Source: Thalassomonas haliotis (lineage in GTDB: Bacteria; Pseudomonadota; Gammaproteobacteria; Enterobacterales; Alteromonadaceae). Taken from it: a stretch of DNA of 64,000 nt. The notes under the pieces are model-generated. The model was given only the letters and a program-made list of their open reading frames with translations, was not told where the DNA came from and made no database searches. Positions 26,020-35,142 of this stretch are shown piece by piece. Each line of letters opens with the position of its first letter. The first letter of the stretch is position 1. Position numbers and translations under genes: made by a program. The stretch spans positions 1,922,001-1,986,000 of the forward strand of contig NZ_CP059693.1 in NCBI RefSeq assembly GCF_028657945.1, given 5' to 3'.

Positions 26020-28689
26020 CTATTGCTCCATCAAGGCCAAAATTTTATTACAACGGTTGACCTGCTGATGCGTGGCTTTGATACTTTTTAACGCTACAGG
26101 TTTCATGTCGGCGGAGTCTTTTACTAATGCCGACAGGAAAACTTCATTGTCGGCAGTACATTGCTTGGGCAGCATTATGCGGGTGAAGGCGTTTAACAGT
26201 CCGAAATTGCCTTGCTCATTTAATGCCCGCATCTTGCTGATAATTGCCTCGCGGTAAGGGGCTTTAAAGGCTTGTTGCTCCGCTGGAAACAGGCCCGCCA
26301 TAATATAACGCAAGCGCGCGAGTTTTAGCTGTTCCGGGTTATTAAGCAGGATATCGAACCATTTTGCTTTTTCTTGAGCTTGCGGGCGCTGTGCCCGGGC
26401 ATAGAAGCTGTAGTTGATGCCGGTGTCGCTGTTATCCTCTTGTGCTTGAGCCGTAAGCCTTTGTTGGTAGTTGGCAAACTGATAGCGGTTAAGTTGGGCG
26501 ATTATGGCCCAGCGTTTATCCTGATCTATGCTCAGGCCGTCAAAATTGAGCTTGTGATCGAGAATGTCTGTCAGCAAGGCCAGGTGCTGCTCAGATCTGG
26601 CCACGGAAACAAAGCGGCCATACCATAACTTTTGCGCATCTGAGCCGGCTTTGGCCTGGCTCAGTAGTTGATAATACACTTCTGCCACCTGATGGTGTTT
26701 GTCGCTGTAGTCGCGGCGTTTTTGGTAGGTGAGCATATCCAGGTAATGCAGCGCCGAGGTTAAGCTGGAGGCAATTTTCCGGCTGACATTATGATCTTTT
26801 TCTCCCCGGATATTTTCCAGGGCAAAATCGACAAAGTCTGCCGCCGGGAGTTTAGCATCGCGGACACTGTCAAACAGGCTTTGCCATAACATGATGCGCA
26901 TGGTGGCATTGTCCAGGGCATTGATATGCTGTTTGACGGCAGTTAAAGACATAGGGTCCAGGTTGACCTTGACATAACCCCAGTCTCCTTCGTTGGGATA
27001 AACCAGGTCCGGGCAGGCTTTTCCTATGGCATCTTCTACCGGGGTGGACTCGCCCCGATAGGTGACGGCGATTTTATCCGTGAGCGCCATGCTGTTTTGC
27101 CGATAGTTATATAAGCCGATTTGTACCCTTTGCTCACGCAGGGTCGGGTAGGCCTTAGGGGCGCTTTGCTTAAGGATAAAGGAGGAAACTTTGTCGTTTT
27201 CACACTGGTAACTGGCTTCTATGGTGTTTAATCCCGGTTGGTATAACCAATCCCGGGTCCATTGGCTCAGGTCTTTGCCGGCAGCCTTGCCTAATTCCGT
27301 CATAAAATCGTCGAGATCGGTATTTTTATAGGCAAACTTTTTCAGGTAGTTACTGACCCCGGTGCGGAACTCGTCTTTGCCCAGGTAATGGTAAACCTGT
27401 TTCAGTACGGAAGCGCCTTTGCCATAGGTGATACCGTCAAAGTTGGTCATGGCATCGCCCGTGGTCGGCACCTCAAGTTCAATGGCATGGGTATTGACGG
27501 AATCATCGCTGCGGTAGGCCCATTGCTTCATGCCGGTATAAAAATAATCCCAGGTATTGTTAAAGTCACTGGCCTGGTCTATGGCCAGGTTGGCCATGTA
27601 AGTGGCAAAACTTTCATTAAGCCATAAGCCGTTCCACCATCTCATGGTCACCAGGTCGCCGAACCACATATGGGCCATTTCATGGGCGATGGTATTGGCT
27701 AAATTCATCCGCGCCCGGGTCGATTTTTCGCCGCGGCTGACATAGGACTCGTTGAAGGTGACCGCGGCGACATTTTCCATGGCGCCGGAATTAAAGTCAG
27801 GGGCTATGATTTGATCATATTTGCCAAAGGGATAGCGAATATCAAAATAGTCGTTGAAAAATTTAAAGCTTTGCTTGGTCGGGGTAAACCAGTCGTCTGT
27901 TTTGACATTTTCCGCCAGACTTTGGCGGGCAAACAGCCGCAGCGGGATATCTTCGAACTTATCTTCCCAGACCACATAATTACCTGCATGCAGGGCAAAA
28001 ACATAAGAAGATATTTTCGCCGATTCCGGGAAATACCAGTGTTTAAATGCCCCCTGGGTTTTTATTTTGCTTTCCCGGGTGGTGGAAATAACCTGCCAAT
28101 GGCCGGGGGCGACTACGTCCAGGGTATAACGGGCCTTGAGATCCGGCTGGTCGAAATGGGGAAACAGGCGGTTGGCGTCATAGGGTTCAAAGTCGGTATA
28201 CAGGTAAACTTCTTTATTTTTAGGGTCGACAAAGCGGTGAAAACCCGAGCCGTCGGTGGAATAGTTGCGGGAATAGTTGATGATCAGGGTATTTTGACCG
28301 TCGACTAGCTGGTGTTGCGGTATGGTGATAAACCATTTGTCAAACTTAAATGCCGCCGCCTGGCCGTTGACGGTAACAGATGTTATCTCGCCTTCTTCAA
28401 AGTCTATGGTCAGTGGCCGGTTATGGCTTTTATCCAGGTTAAAGGTGATTTTGTTGCTGCCGCTAAAAGACTCGCTGGTATGGTCTATTTTCAAGGATAA
28501 CTGGTAATCCAGGTTGCTGATTTGGGCTGCTCTTTGTTTGGCGTATTCGCCGGATAAGAATTCGCTTTTATCCCGCAGTTTTCCGGCGCCAAGTATGCCA
28601 GGATCAGAACTGCAACTGCTTAAAGCAAGTACTGAACTCAACGCGGTTACGATCAGCAGCTGGCACCTGCTTGGCTTAAAAATCGCCAT
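26020..28689 (-). CDS. M1 family aminopeptidase, predicted lipoprotein
   Basis: This 889-residue zinc metallopeptidase of the aminopeptidase N family removes N-terminal residues from peptides. The start MAIFKPSRCQLLIVTALSSVLALSSCSS carries a lipobox (LSSC), so it is probably anchored outside the cytoplasm, unlike E. coli PepN. The exopeptidase motif SGAMENVAAVTFNE is near residue 297. The zinc site HEMAHMWFGDLVTMRWWNGLWLNESFA near residue 333 gives HExxH and the third ligand Glu. The N-terminal beta domain and C-terminal helical domain complete the normal layout. It is convergent with the 24919 gene across the 51-bp repeats and divergent from ppiC. It would help scavenging of extracellular peptides; that role is inferred. 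Confidence 0.9.
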   Translation of the reverse strand: MAIFKPSRCQLLIVTALSSVLALSSCSSDPGILGAGKLRDKSEFLSGEYAKQRAAQISNLDYQLSLKIDHTSESFSGSNKITFNLDKSHNRPLTIDFEEGEITSVTVNGQAAAFKFDKWFITIPQHQLVDGQNTLIINYSRNYSTDGSGFHRFVDPKNKEVYLYTDFEPYDANRLFPHFDQPDLKARYTLDVVAPGHWQVISTTRESKIKTQGAFKHWYFPESAKISSYVFALHAGNYVVWEDKFEDIPLRLFARQSLAENVKTDDWFTPTKQSFKFFNDYFDIRYPFGKYDQIIAPDFNSGAMENVAAVTFNESYVSRGEKSTRARMNLANTIAHEMAHMWFGDLVTMRWWNGLWLNESFATYMANLAIDQASDFNNTWDYFYTGMKQWAYRSDDSVNTHAIELEVPTTGDAMTNFDGITYGKGASVLKQVYHYLGKDEFRTGVSNYLKKFAYKNTDLDDFMTELGKAAGKDLSQWTRDWLYQPGLNTIEASYQCENDKVSSFILKQSAPKAYPTLREQRVQIGLYNYRQNSMALTDKIAVTYRGESTPVEDAIGKACPDLVYPNEGDWGYVKVNLDPMSLTAVKQHINALDNATMRIMLWQSLFDSVRDAKLPAADFVDFALENIRGEKDHNVSRKIASSLTSALHYLDMLTYQKRRDYSDKHHQVAEVYYQLLSQAKAGSDAQKLWYGRFVSVARSEQHLALLTDILDHKLNFDGLSIDQDKRWAIIAQLNRYQFANYQQRLTAQAQEDNSDTGINYSFYARAQRPQAQEKAKWFDILLNNPEQLKLARLRYIMAGLFPAEQQAFKAPYREAIISKMRALNEQGNFGLLNAFTRIMLPKQCTADNEVFLSALVKDSADMKPVALKSIKATHQQVNRCNKILALMEQ

Positions 28690-28995
28690 CTATAATATTC
28701 TCCTTTGACCTGTTTTCAGGTTTTATTGTGTAAGCAAATAATGTAATCAAAAGGGTTACCTATATGCCGCGATGACAATCATTTGTCTGTTTATGCTTTT
28801 GTTTCGCGGCGCTACTGGCAGGGTTAAATTAATGTTAACAATAAATCCCAGCCAGGGTAAGGGGGAGAGGCGGAAATTAGCCTGCTTGAGGGAGCTTTTT
28901 TGGATAAATCATTTTCAAGGTTTTAATCAGTGCTTAAAGCGGCCCTTCGCTGGTATAATCCGTTTAAATTAGTCGTTATTCAGGTAGGAAGTATT

Positions 28996-29274
28996 ATGGC
29001 CGTAGCCTGTGCCCATCATATTTTAGTAAAAAGTGAAAAATTAGCGCAAAAGTTAAAAGAGGACATCGCCAAAGGCGCCGATTTCGGTAAAGTGGCCCGC
29101 AAACATTCCATTTGTCCGTCCGGAAAAAAAGGCGGCGATCTCGGGGAATTTCGTCCGGGGCAAATGGTGAAGGCTTTTGATAATGTTGTTTTTAAAAAAG
29201 AAGTGCTTAAGGTGCATGGCCCGGTAAAAACCCGTTTTGGTTATCATTTAATTAAAACAATTTATCGTAGCTAA
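28996..29274 (+). CDS. ppiC: Parvulin-type peptidyl-prolyl isomerase
   Basis: This 92-residue stand-alone parvulin catalyses cis-trans isomerisation of Xaa-Pro bonds. The motifs [41 protein letters not shown] and [12 protein letters not shown] follow E. coli PpiC, and the length is the same. I chose the ATG at 28996 because TAGGAAG lies six bases upstream and the protein then starts exactly like PpiC. An upstream in-frame start at 28930 would only add an unrelated 22-residue stretch. It has no signal peptide, so it is cytoplasmic. Confidence 0.93.
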   Translation: MAVACAHHILVKSEKLAQKLKEDIAKGADFGKVARKHSICPSGKKGGDLGEFRPGQMVKAFDNVVFKKEVLKVHGPVKTRFGYHLIKTIYRS

Positions 29275-29393
29275 TCAAAAGCTTATCGATTTTTGGCTTT
29301 TTTATGAAAATTTGTTTATTTTACTTTTAAACCTTTTTGCTGTTTGGCTTCACTTATCTAGATAATGAAATGCTACAACAATAAAGGTTTATT

Positions 29394-30176
29394 ATGAATA
29401 AAATAACTGCATTTGCTGCCTGTGCCGGCGCATTATTACTGGGTCAGGGAATATTGAGCCAACCTGTGATGAGCCACATGGGGGGACATGACAAGACCCT
29501 GCAAAAAACCAGGACATTAACCCTGGATGTTGCAAACATGTCTGAGCTGGTAATTGAAGCCGGCGCCGGTTCCATGGAAGTAAAATCTGCCGATATTGAT
29601 CATATCGAAGTCACCGCAAAAGTATACCAAGAGCAAGCCCATGATAACTATTGCCTCTCGTTAAGCCGGGAAAGTCATCGGGCGCTGCTGGAGTCTGCAA
29701 GCTGTCGCGATGACCGTTATGATAACCATGATACCAATATCGAGCTGACGGTACGGGTACCACAAACACTGGCACTGGATATCCGCGATGGCTCTGGCTT
29801 TATCAAGGTTGATGGTGTCGCCGGGGCTAAAATTGTCGACGGTTCGGGTTATATCGATATCCGCAATATTAGCGGCCAGGTTGATATTCGTGACGGTTCA
29901 GGTTTGATCACCGCAAATAACATTGATAAAAACCTGGATATTACCGACGGCTCAGGGGGCATAGAAGTGCGCTCGGTGGCAGGAGATTTAGCGATCAGTG
30001 ATGGCTCCGGCAGTATTGATGTCAGCTTGGTTGCAGGGGAAGTTGTTATTCGCGACGGCTCCGGCAGTATCCGTGTTGACCGGGCCAAGCGCTTTGAATT
30101 GTTGTCCGACGGCTCAGGTAGCGTCGATGTCAGCAACATCAGCGGTGAAGTGGTGATGAACGGGCACGGGCGTTAA
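29394..30176 (+). CDS. Secreted DUF4097-like protein with seven DGSG repeats
   Basis: This 260-residue protein has a probable signal peptide (ITAFAACAGALLLGQGILS) and a beta-strand domain starting near residue 40 (TRTLTLDVANMSELVIEAGAGSMEVKS). From ~residue 120 a run of ~17-20-residue units follows, each built around DGSG: RDGSGFIKV, VDGSGYIDI, RDGSGLITA, TDGSGGIEV, SDGSGSIDV, RDGSGSIRV and SDGSGSVDV. This is the right-handed beta-helix pattern of DUF4097/DUF2807 putative adhesins. The Asp/Gly turns could bind calcium, which is speculation. A pair of Cys (NYCLSL, ASCRD) may form a disulfide. No function is known; it is apparently monocistronic. Confidence 0.78.
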   Translation: MNKITAFAACAGALLLGQGILSQPVMSHMGGHDKTLQKTRTLTLDVANMSELVIEAGAGSMEVKSADIDHIEVTAKVYQEQAHDNYCLSLSRESHRALLESASCRDDRYDNHDTNIELTVRVPQTLALDIRDGSGFIKVDGVAGAKIVDGSGYIDIRNISGQVDIRDGSGLITANNIDKNLDITDGSGGIEVRSVAGDLAISDGSGSIDVSLVAGEVVIRDGSGSIRVDRAKRFELLSDGSGSVDVSNISGEVVMNGHGR

Positions 30177-30322
30177 ACTCCGGGTGTTAGCCGCACTGCC
30201 GGTTGCCTTTCCCGATAGCCTTGTACTGGCTTGTGATTACCAACTTAGGGTATTAAGATGATGCTCCTGGTTAACGGTAATGGTACAAATTGCTGATACA
30301 AGGCAAAGGGAGTTTTTGTTCG

Positions 30323-33271
30323 ATGAAAATAATACCGGCACTGGCTTTTCTGTTTTCTTTTATTTGTTTACCTGCTACGGCTGCCGTATATCCGCAAAGC
30401 GCTGACGAAGCCAACAGCAGCCAAAGCGACAGCTCTGCTTTGAGCGCCTTCAATAAAAGCTCAAATCTGCCGCTTGAAAATATAGCCGGCGATCCGCTGC
30501 AAACTTTAACAACCCGCTACGGCAGAATTCATTATCACCGGGACTATCGGGTTTTTGCCCGGGAAGTCGCCAAACGTTTCGATGCTGTCTACCTGGATGT
30601 CGGCAAACGTATAGGTTTTAACCAGGAAGAAAAACTCGATCTGATTATCGGTGATGAGCACCATCAGGCCAATGGTTCGGCCTTGCCTATGGCGGCGGGC
30701 AAGTTGATCAAACTCTACACCAGCGCCCCCCGCTCCGAGCAGGGACTGGGGTTTTACAGCGACTGGCTGGACTTAGTGCTCAGTCATGAATTGGCCCATA
30801 AAATCCATCTGGCCGAGCCGGGCAGGAGCTGGCGTTCCGCTTTGGATCCTTATCTGCTTGAAGCGGATGCCATCAATGCCGGCCGCTATCCCCGCTGGGT
30901 TGCCGAAGGTTATGCCACCGTTATCGAAACGGAATATACCGGGCAGGGGCGTATTCACAGCGATTATGTCAAAAGCTTATTGCAACAATGGGCGGTAGAG
31001 GGCCAGTTGCCGAGCTATGCAGAGTTAAACGGCACCAAGCGCTACCTGGGCCGGGCAATGGCCTATTATCAGGGCAGCGCCTTCCTTTACTGGCTGCAGC
31101 AAGAGTACGGCGCGGAGAAGTTATCCCAGCTGTGGCGTCGTGCGACTGCGGTAAAATACCGCTCGTTTGAGCAGGCCTTTAGCGGCTTGTTTTTGGCCTC
31201 TCCGGAAAACCTCTACAAAAAATTTGTCGCCGGGCAGGTTTACCGGGCAAGCCTGGCCCTGGGAGATGTGCAGCCAAGCGGGAAAATATGGCAGGACAAC
31301 GGCTTTAAGGTCCTTAGCAGTGAACCTTCATTTGACCAAAAACACATATTGCAACTTGAGCAGGATAAAGAAGGTTATATCAGCCTGAGTGTTTTTGGCC
31401 TGGATGAAAATGTCAAAGCCCGGGAAAAGTTTGCAGAAAATAACCGGAAGTTGCTGGCCAAAGACCCGTTTGATGTTGCCGACACCCGGCCCGGGGTGTT
31501 TAACCGAAACGCCCTCTACCGGGTGAAAAGCAATAAAAAATACCAGTGGCGCCGCGCCCGCTGGTTGGACGGCCAGCATGCCCTGGTGCTGCAATATCAA
31601 CGGCAGGATAACCACGAATTGGGCTTTGAACTGGCAAAAGTGAACCTGAAAAGCGGACGGGTGGAAAAGCTCAGCCAAGGTTTGCGGCTGCAGGATTATG
31701 TACTGACAAGGGATAAAAAATCGGTGCTGGCGGTTTCACATTTTGCCGGTTTTAACCAGTTGCTGAAAATTTCCCTCAAAGACGGCAGCTGGCAGGAAGT
31801 GAGTGCCAAGCGCTTTAATTACCCTATGGATAACCTGACCCTGTCTCCCGACGGTAGCCGCTTAGCCCTGATGGCGCTTTATGAAAAGCGGTGGCATATT
31901 CACCTTTATGATTTAGCCGGGGGGCAATGGCAGGCAGTCAAACTGCCGCTGCAGGGGAATTATCTCTCTTACCTGCGCTGGCAGCCCTCGGGGCTTTATT
32001 TTAGCTATAGCGGAAAAAACCGCCGCCTTAACAGCCATCACCAGAATAACAGCAAAACGCAGGGCATTAATGTCTATCGCTTAAATCTGGAAAAAAATAG
32101 TTGGCAGCAATTAACCCAGGGAAACCATATCAGCACCGGGGCCTTTACCTTAAATGAGAACCGCTTGTTTTACTTAGCGACCACCAGCCGGGGACAGGAT
32201 ACCTATTCGCAGGATATCAGTGAAATGAATCAACAGCTGGACAGGGGGGTTGCCCATGGCCCGTTCAGCTTGTTGCCGGTAAATAGTTCCTGGTTACCTG
32301 CCTCTTTGCCCCAGGAAAAAACAAGTCAAACAGCCAGTGCAAGCGAGGGTTATGGCCGGGGACCGCAAGCGGCAACCTTGGTGTTGGGGACCTATATCAG
32401 CGATCTCGATAGCGGCGTGGAACTGCTTGCCCGGGGGGGGGATCCGTTTGCAAGGCTGCGTTGGCAGCTTGCCTGGAGTCAGGGGGATTTACAGCAAAAC
32501 AGCGCACTAAAGCTGAAAAGTGCCTGGTCTGATATCAAGCTATATGCTGAGCTGCTTGATAACGACTACCGGGGCCAGCAATTGCGACAGCGCATTAAAG
32601 CCGTAAACGGCGAAGTTTCCCGGGATCTATATCCAACGGATAATAGCCGGTTGCGTTTCAGCCTGGGGCTGGGGCATGAAAAAATCACCCGGGCATTTAC
32701 CGGGCATAAGTTAACGCATTATCGCCTGCAGGGCGATTTTGCCTTTGATAATGCCGTAGGCAAGTTTAGCTACGGCTTTGCTCTTAATGCCCTGGCCATG
32801 GATTATCACGGCGACGGACAAGGTTGGCAGCGCTTTGATTACGGCCTGTCCACCCGGGCGGCTTATAAAGATATGCACTTTGGTTATGGCTATCGGGATC
32901 ATGATTTAACCGGCACTACGCCCGGTTATGGTCAGTTAACGTTTGGCGGCCAGCTAACGTCCGGTTCGGGTGAACTGGCGGGCCGGCAGTTGCTGGATTC
33001 GCGCTTCCCCCTGGCGTGGCAAAGCGGTTTCCGTTTTCGCCAGCACAGGATAAATATGCGCTTTAATGGCCTGGATTTTTTCTATCTCAGGCATCAAACC
33101 GGTGAAGCAAAAGCTTTAGCTGCCTATGGTCTGCAAATGATGACTTCAGTGGATAATACCAGTGCGTTGCTTGACGGGCTAAGTTTGAAATTTGCCGTGA
33201 ACTGGTATGAAAACCAAAGGCATAAATATGAAGATCTGACGTCTCTGTCTTTAATGTACAGCTTTAAGTAG
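30323..33271 (+). CDS. Large secreted gluzincin-like peptidase with propeller and C-terminal barrel-like region
   Basis: Read from the ATG at 30323 (AAGGGAG ten bases ahead), this 982-residue protein starts with a signal peptide (ALAFLFSFICLPATAA). The other in-frame start, at 30290, would place 11 residues before it. Residues ~85-290 resemble a peptidase-MA-like metalloprotease, with the zinc motif LSHELAHKIH and the later WVAEGYATVIETEY supplying a Glu ligand. Residues ~330-650 contain TolB/WD40-like repeats (LSPDGSRLALMALYEKRWHIHLYDL). The last ~270 residues alternate in the manner of outer-membrane beta strands and end LSLMYSFK. It may be an outer-membrane-anchored protease. A G9 tract at 32433-32441 lies inside the frame. 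Confidence 0.78.
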   Translation: MKIIPALAFLFSFICLPATAAVYPQSADEANSSQSDSSALSAFNKSSNLPLENIAGDPLQTLTTRYGRIHYHRDYRVFAREVAKRFDAVYLDVGKRIGFNQEEKLDLIIGDEHHQANGSALPMAAGKLIKLYTSAPRSEQGLGFYSDWLDLVLSHELAHKIHLAEPGRSWRSALDPYLLEADAINAGRYPRWVAEGYATVIETEYTGQGRIHSDYVKSLLQQWAVEGQLPSYAELNGTKRYLGRAMAYYQGSAFLYWLQQEYGAEKLSQLWRRATAVKYRSFEQAFSGLFLASPENLYKKFVAGQVYRASLALGDVQPSGKIWQDNGFKVLSSEPSFDQKHILQLEQDKEGYISLSVFGLDENVKAREKFAENNRKLLAKDPFDVADTRPGVFNRNALYRVKSNKKYQWRRARWLDGQHALVLQYQRQDNHELGFELAKVNLKSGRVEKLSQGLRLQDYVLTRDKKSVLAVSHFAGFNQLLKISLKDGSWQEVSAKRFNYPMDNLTLSPDGSRLALMALYEKRWHIHLYDLAGGQWQAVKLPLQGNYLSYLRWQPSGLYFSYSGKNRRLNSHHQNNSKTQGINVYRLNLEKNSWQQLTQGNHISTGAFTLNENRLFYLATTSRGQDTYSQDISEMNQQLDRGVAHGPFSLLPVNSSWLPASLPQEKTSQTASASEGYGRGPQAATLVLGTYISDLDSGVELLARGGDPFARLRWQLAWSQGDLQQNSALKLKSAWSDIKLYAELLDNDYRGQQLRQRIKAVNGEVSRDLYPTDNSRLRFSLGLGHEKITRAFTGHKLTHYRLQGDFAFDNAVGKFSYGFALNALAMDYHGDGQGWQRFDYGLSTRAAYKDMHFGYGYRDHDLTGTTPGYGQLTFGGQLTSGSGELAGRQLLDSRFPLAWQSGFRFRQHRINMRFNGLDFFYLRHQTGEAKALAAYGLQMMTSVDNTSALLDGLSLKFAVNWYENQRHKYEDLTSLSLMYSFK
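32433..32441 (+). repeat. G9 homopolymer inside the peptidase-barrel gene
   Basis: Nine consecutive G residues encode part of ARGGDP in the linker before the barrel-like region. A tract of this length is prone to slipped-strand errors, and gain or loss of a base would truncate the protein before its C-terminal region. Confidence 0.9.
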
Positions 33272-33300
33272 GCGTTTATAAAGGTTATTTTTAAGTCTAA

Positions 33301-33316
33301 GCCCTGCCGGCAGGGC
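33301..33316. other. 16-bp perfect palindrome between convergent genes
   Basis: GCCCTGCCGGCAGGGC reads the same on both strands and lies 30 bp past the stop of the large peptidase gene, before the end of the CHRD gene. There is no U tract, so a terminator role is uncertain. Confidence 0.5.
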
Positions 33317-33361
33317 AAAGACTGATAAGCGCTATATTATTGGCAGCAAAGGGGAATTCAC

Positions 33362-33910
33362 TTAGGGCATAAGCCTGAGTCTTGTTTTTAGTGAACTTTG
33401 CAGCAAAAATAAGGCGGCGATGATCAGCAAGGGTAAGGTGCCGGGGGCCGGTACCAGAACATTGCCCAGTTGTCCCCTGACGGAGCCGGGGGGAAATTCA
33501 GCGGTATGGATATTAATATAAAAGCCCCCGGGATCATTAATGATCATATTAACATCCGCAAGATTGGCCACCAGGGAGTCTATCAGGGTATTTGCCCCTC
33601 CTGAGGTATTAACGCCCAATCCGATGAAGACTCCGGCATTGATGCCAGCAGTGCCTCCCGGGCCATGAATATGCATGGCGGTTGGGGTATCGATATTGGC
33701 GTAGCTCAAATCCCAGGAGATCAGGCCGGTGACATCGTCAAAGCTTATGGTGCCGGCGGCACTGCCGTCGAGATCGCCAACAGGTACTTCCTGGATGCCA
33801 TCAAGATCCATCTGATAGGTGATTAAACTTGCATTGGCCAAACCCGGCAACAGGCAAAGCATAAAGCATATTATCGCCGGCCAGTTACCGGTATTAAGTA
33901 TCTTTCTCAT
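33362..33910 (-). CDS. CHRD domain protein with PEP-CTERM-like tail
   Basis: This 182-residue secreted protein has a signal peptide (MLCLLPGLANAS) and a CHRD (chordin-like) domain with YQMDLDGIQEVPVGDLDGSAAGTISFDD, MHIHGPGGTAGINAGVFIGLG and FYINIHTAEFPPGSVRGQL. The C-terminus VPAPGTLPLLIIAALFLLQSSLKTRLR is a PEP-CTERM-like sorting signal: a Pro-rich motif (PAPG rather than PEP), a hydrophobic helix and a basic end. This would make it a substrate of an exosortase system, like the 53714-54589 protein. The function of bacterial CHRD domains is not known. Confidence 0.82.
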   Translation of the reverse strand: MRKILNTGNWPAIICFMLCLLPGLANASLITYQMDLDGIQEVPVGDLDGSAAGTISFDDVTGLISWDLSYANIDTPTAMHIHGPGGTAGINAGVFIGLGVNTSGGANTLIDSLVANLADVNMIINDPGGFYINIHTAEFPPGSVRGQLGNVLVPAPGTLPLLIIAALFLLQSSLKTRLRLMP

Positions 33911-34312
33911 GATCTTTCCTATCTAGTTAAAACATAACAAGGTTATTTCATTCAGCGGGAGAAGTCGGCTAAGTGACTTTAATGTCGGCTTCTCTCAGGC
34001 TGGCATCACGCATAATTTAAACCAATTGTCCTAGCTGTTTGTTTTTGAAATTAACTTTTTTTTGGAAATTCATTTATTGGCAAACGCCGGATAAAGCATG
34101 TAAAAAACACCGACAGCCCTTGTGTTATCTGTGCTGAACAGGGCCAATCAAATTGCAATCGTTTTTATCTATTACCACGATAGTTTTAATTTGTTTTATT
34201 GTTTTTACAACTTGGCTGATAATGAACTCATTGAAACGGGCAAGTAAATGAAATTGCCTTACGCTTAACCTAATACTTAACAACAACAGATTAATTAAAC
34301 AGGAGCTTTACC
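33911..34312. other. Intergenic region upstream of the peroxiredoxin gene
   Basis: This is 402 bp between divergent genes, AT-rich in its central part. An OxyR-like site is described separately at 34158-34194. No coding frame was supported. Confidence 0.5.
34158..34194. promoter_or_regulatory. OxyR-like binding site
   Basis: The four tetramers ATCG, CTAT, ATAG and TTGT are separated by exactly seven bases each. The OxyR pattern is ATAG-N7-CTAT-N7-ATAG-N7-CTAT, so the two central tetramers are perfect and 13 of 16 positions match. The site ends ~118 bp before the ATG of a peroxide-scavenging enzyme. Binding is inferred only. Confidence 0.45.
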
Positions 34313-35044
34313 ATGTTAAACAATAAAGAAGGTCAAACTATCCCGGCGGTAACTTTTGCAACTCGTGCAAACGATCAATGGCTTAACCGCAGCACAGAAG
34401 AGTTGTTTGCCAATAAAACCGTGGTGGTTTTCTCATTACCCGGGGCTTTTACCCCAACCTGTTCATCGACCCACTTGCCGCGTTTTAATGAACTGGCAAG
34501 TACTTTTAAGGCCAACGGCGTTGACGACATTATCTGTATGTCGGTAAATGATACCTTTGTTATGAATGCCTGGGCGGCGGATCAGGAAGCCGACAATATC
34601 ACTTTGATCCCTGACGGAAACGGCGAGTTCACCGACGGCATGGGCATGCTGGTTGACAAAAACGATTTAGGCTTTGGCAAGCGCAGCTGGAGATATTCTA
34701 TGCTGGTGAAAAACGGCGTAGTGGAAAAAATGTTTATTGAGCCGGAAGTTGACGGCGACCCGTTTGAAGTTTCCGATGCCGATACCATGCTCGAATACAT
34801 TAACCCTGAGGCGAAAAAGCCAGAAGCGGTTTCTTTATTTACTAAACCCGGCTGTCCTTTCTGTAAGAAAGCCAAAGCGCTGTTAACCGGGCAGGGGCTG
34901 GCGTTTGAAGAAATCGTGTTAGGCAAAGACGCCAGCCTAACCAGCTTAAAAGCGATATCCGGCGGTGAAACCGTGCCGCAAGTCTTTATCGGCGGCAAGT
35001 TAATCGGCGGCAGCGAAGCATTAGCACAACATTTCGGCCAGTAA
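34313..35044 (+). CDS. Peroxiredoxin-glutaredoxin hybrid (Prx5-Grx)
   Basis: This 243-residue fusion reduces hydrogen peroxide and alkyl hydroperoxides using glutathione through its own glutaredoxin domain. Residues ~1-165 are a Prx5-type peroxiredoxin with [16 protein letters not shown], where the Cys is the peroxidatic residue. Residues ~170-243 are a glutaredoxin with [18 protein letters not shown], the dithiol CPFC, and [21 protein letters not shown]. The same fusion is known from Haemophilus, Vibrio and relatives. AGGAGC about seven bases ahead is the ribosome binding site. A terminator follows, so the next gene has its own transcription or depends on readthrough. Confidence 0.93.
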   Translation: MLNNKEGQTIPAVTFATRANDQWLNRSTEELFANKTVVVFSLPGAFTPTCSSTHLPRFNELASTFKANGVDDIICMSVNDTFVMNAWAADQEADNITLIPDGNGEFTDGMGMLVDKNDLGFGKRSWRYSMLVKNGVVEKMFIEPEVDGDPFEVSDADTMLEYINPEAKKPEAVSLFTKPGCPFCKKAKALLTGQGLAFEEIVLGKDASLTSLKAISGGETVPQVFIGGKLIGGSEALAQHFGQ

Positions 35045-35054
35045 TCACCTCTGA

Positions 35055-35098
35055 CGGCGGGGTTGTAACTTAGGTTATTACCCCGCCGGGCTAAATTT
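35055..35098 (+). terminator. Rho-independent terminator after the Prx-Grx gene
   Basis: CGGCGGGGT and ACCCCGCCG form a perfect 9-bp GC-rich stem (35055-35063 and 35080-35088). Further internal pairing GTAAC/GTTAT narrows the loop, and AAATTTTTC follows. Confidence 0.8.
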
Positions 35099-35142
35099 TT
35101 CTCAGCGACAAACTTGTCATCATTCTTTTTTGGGGAAGTAAA

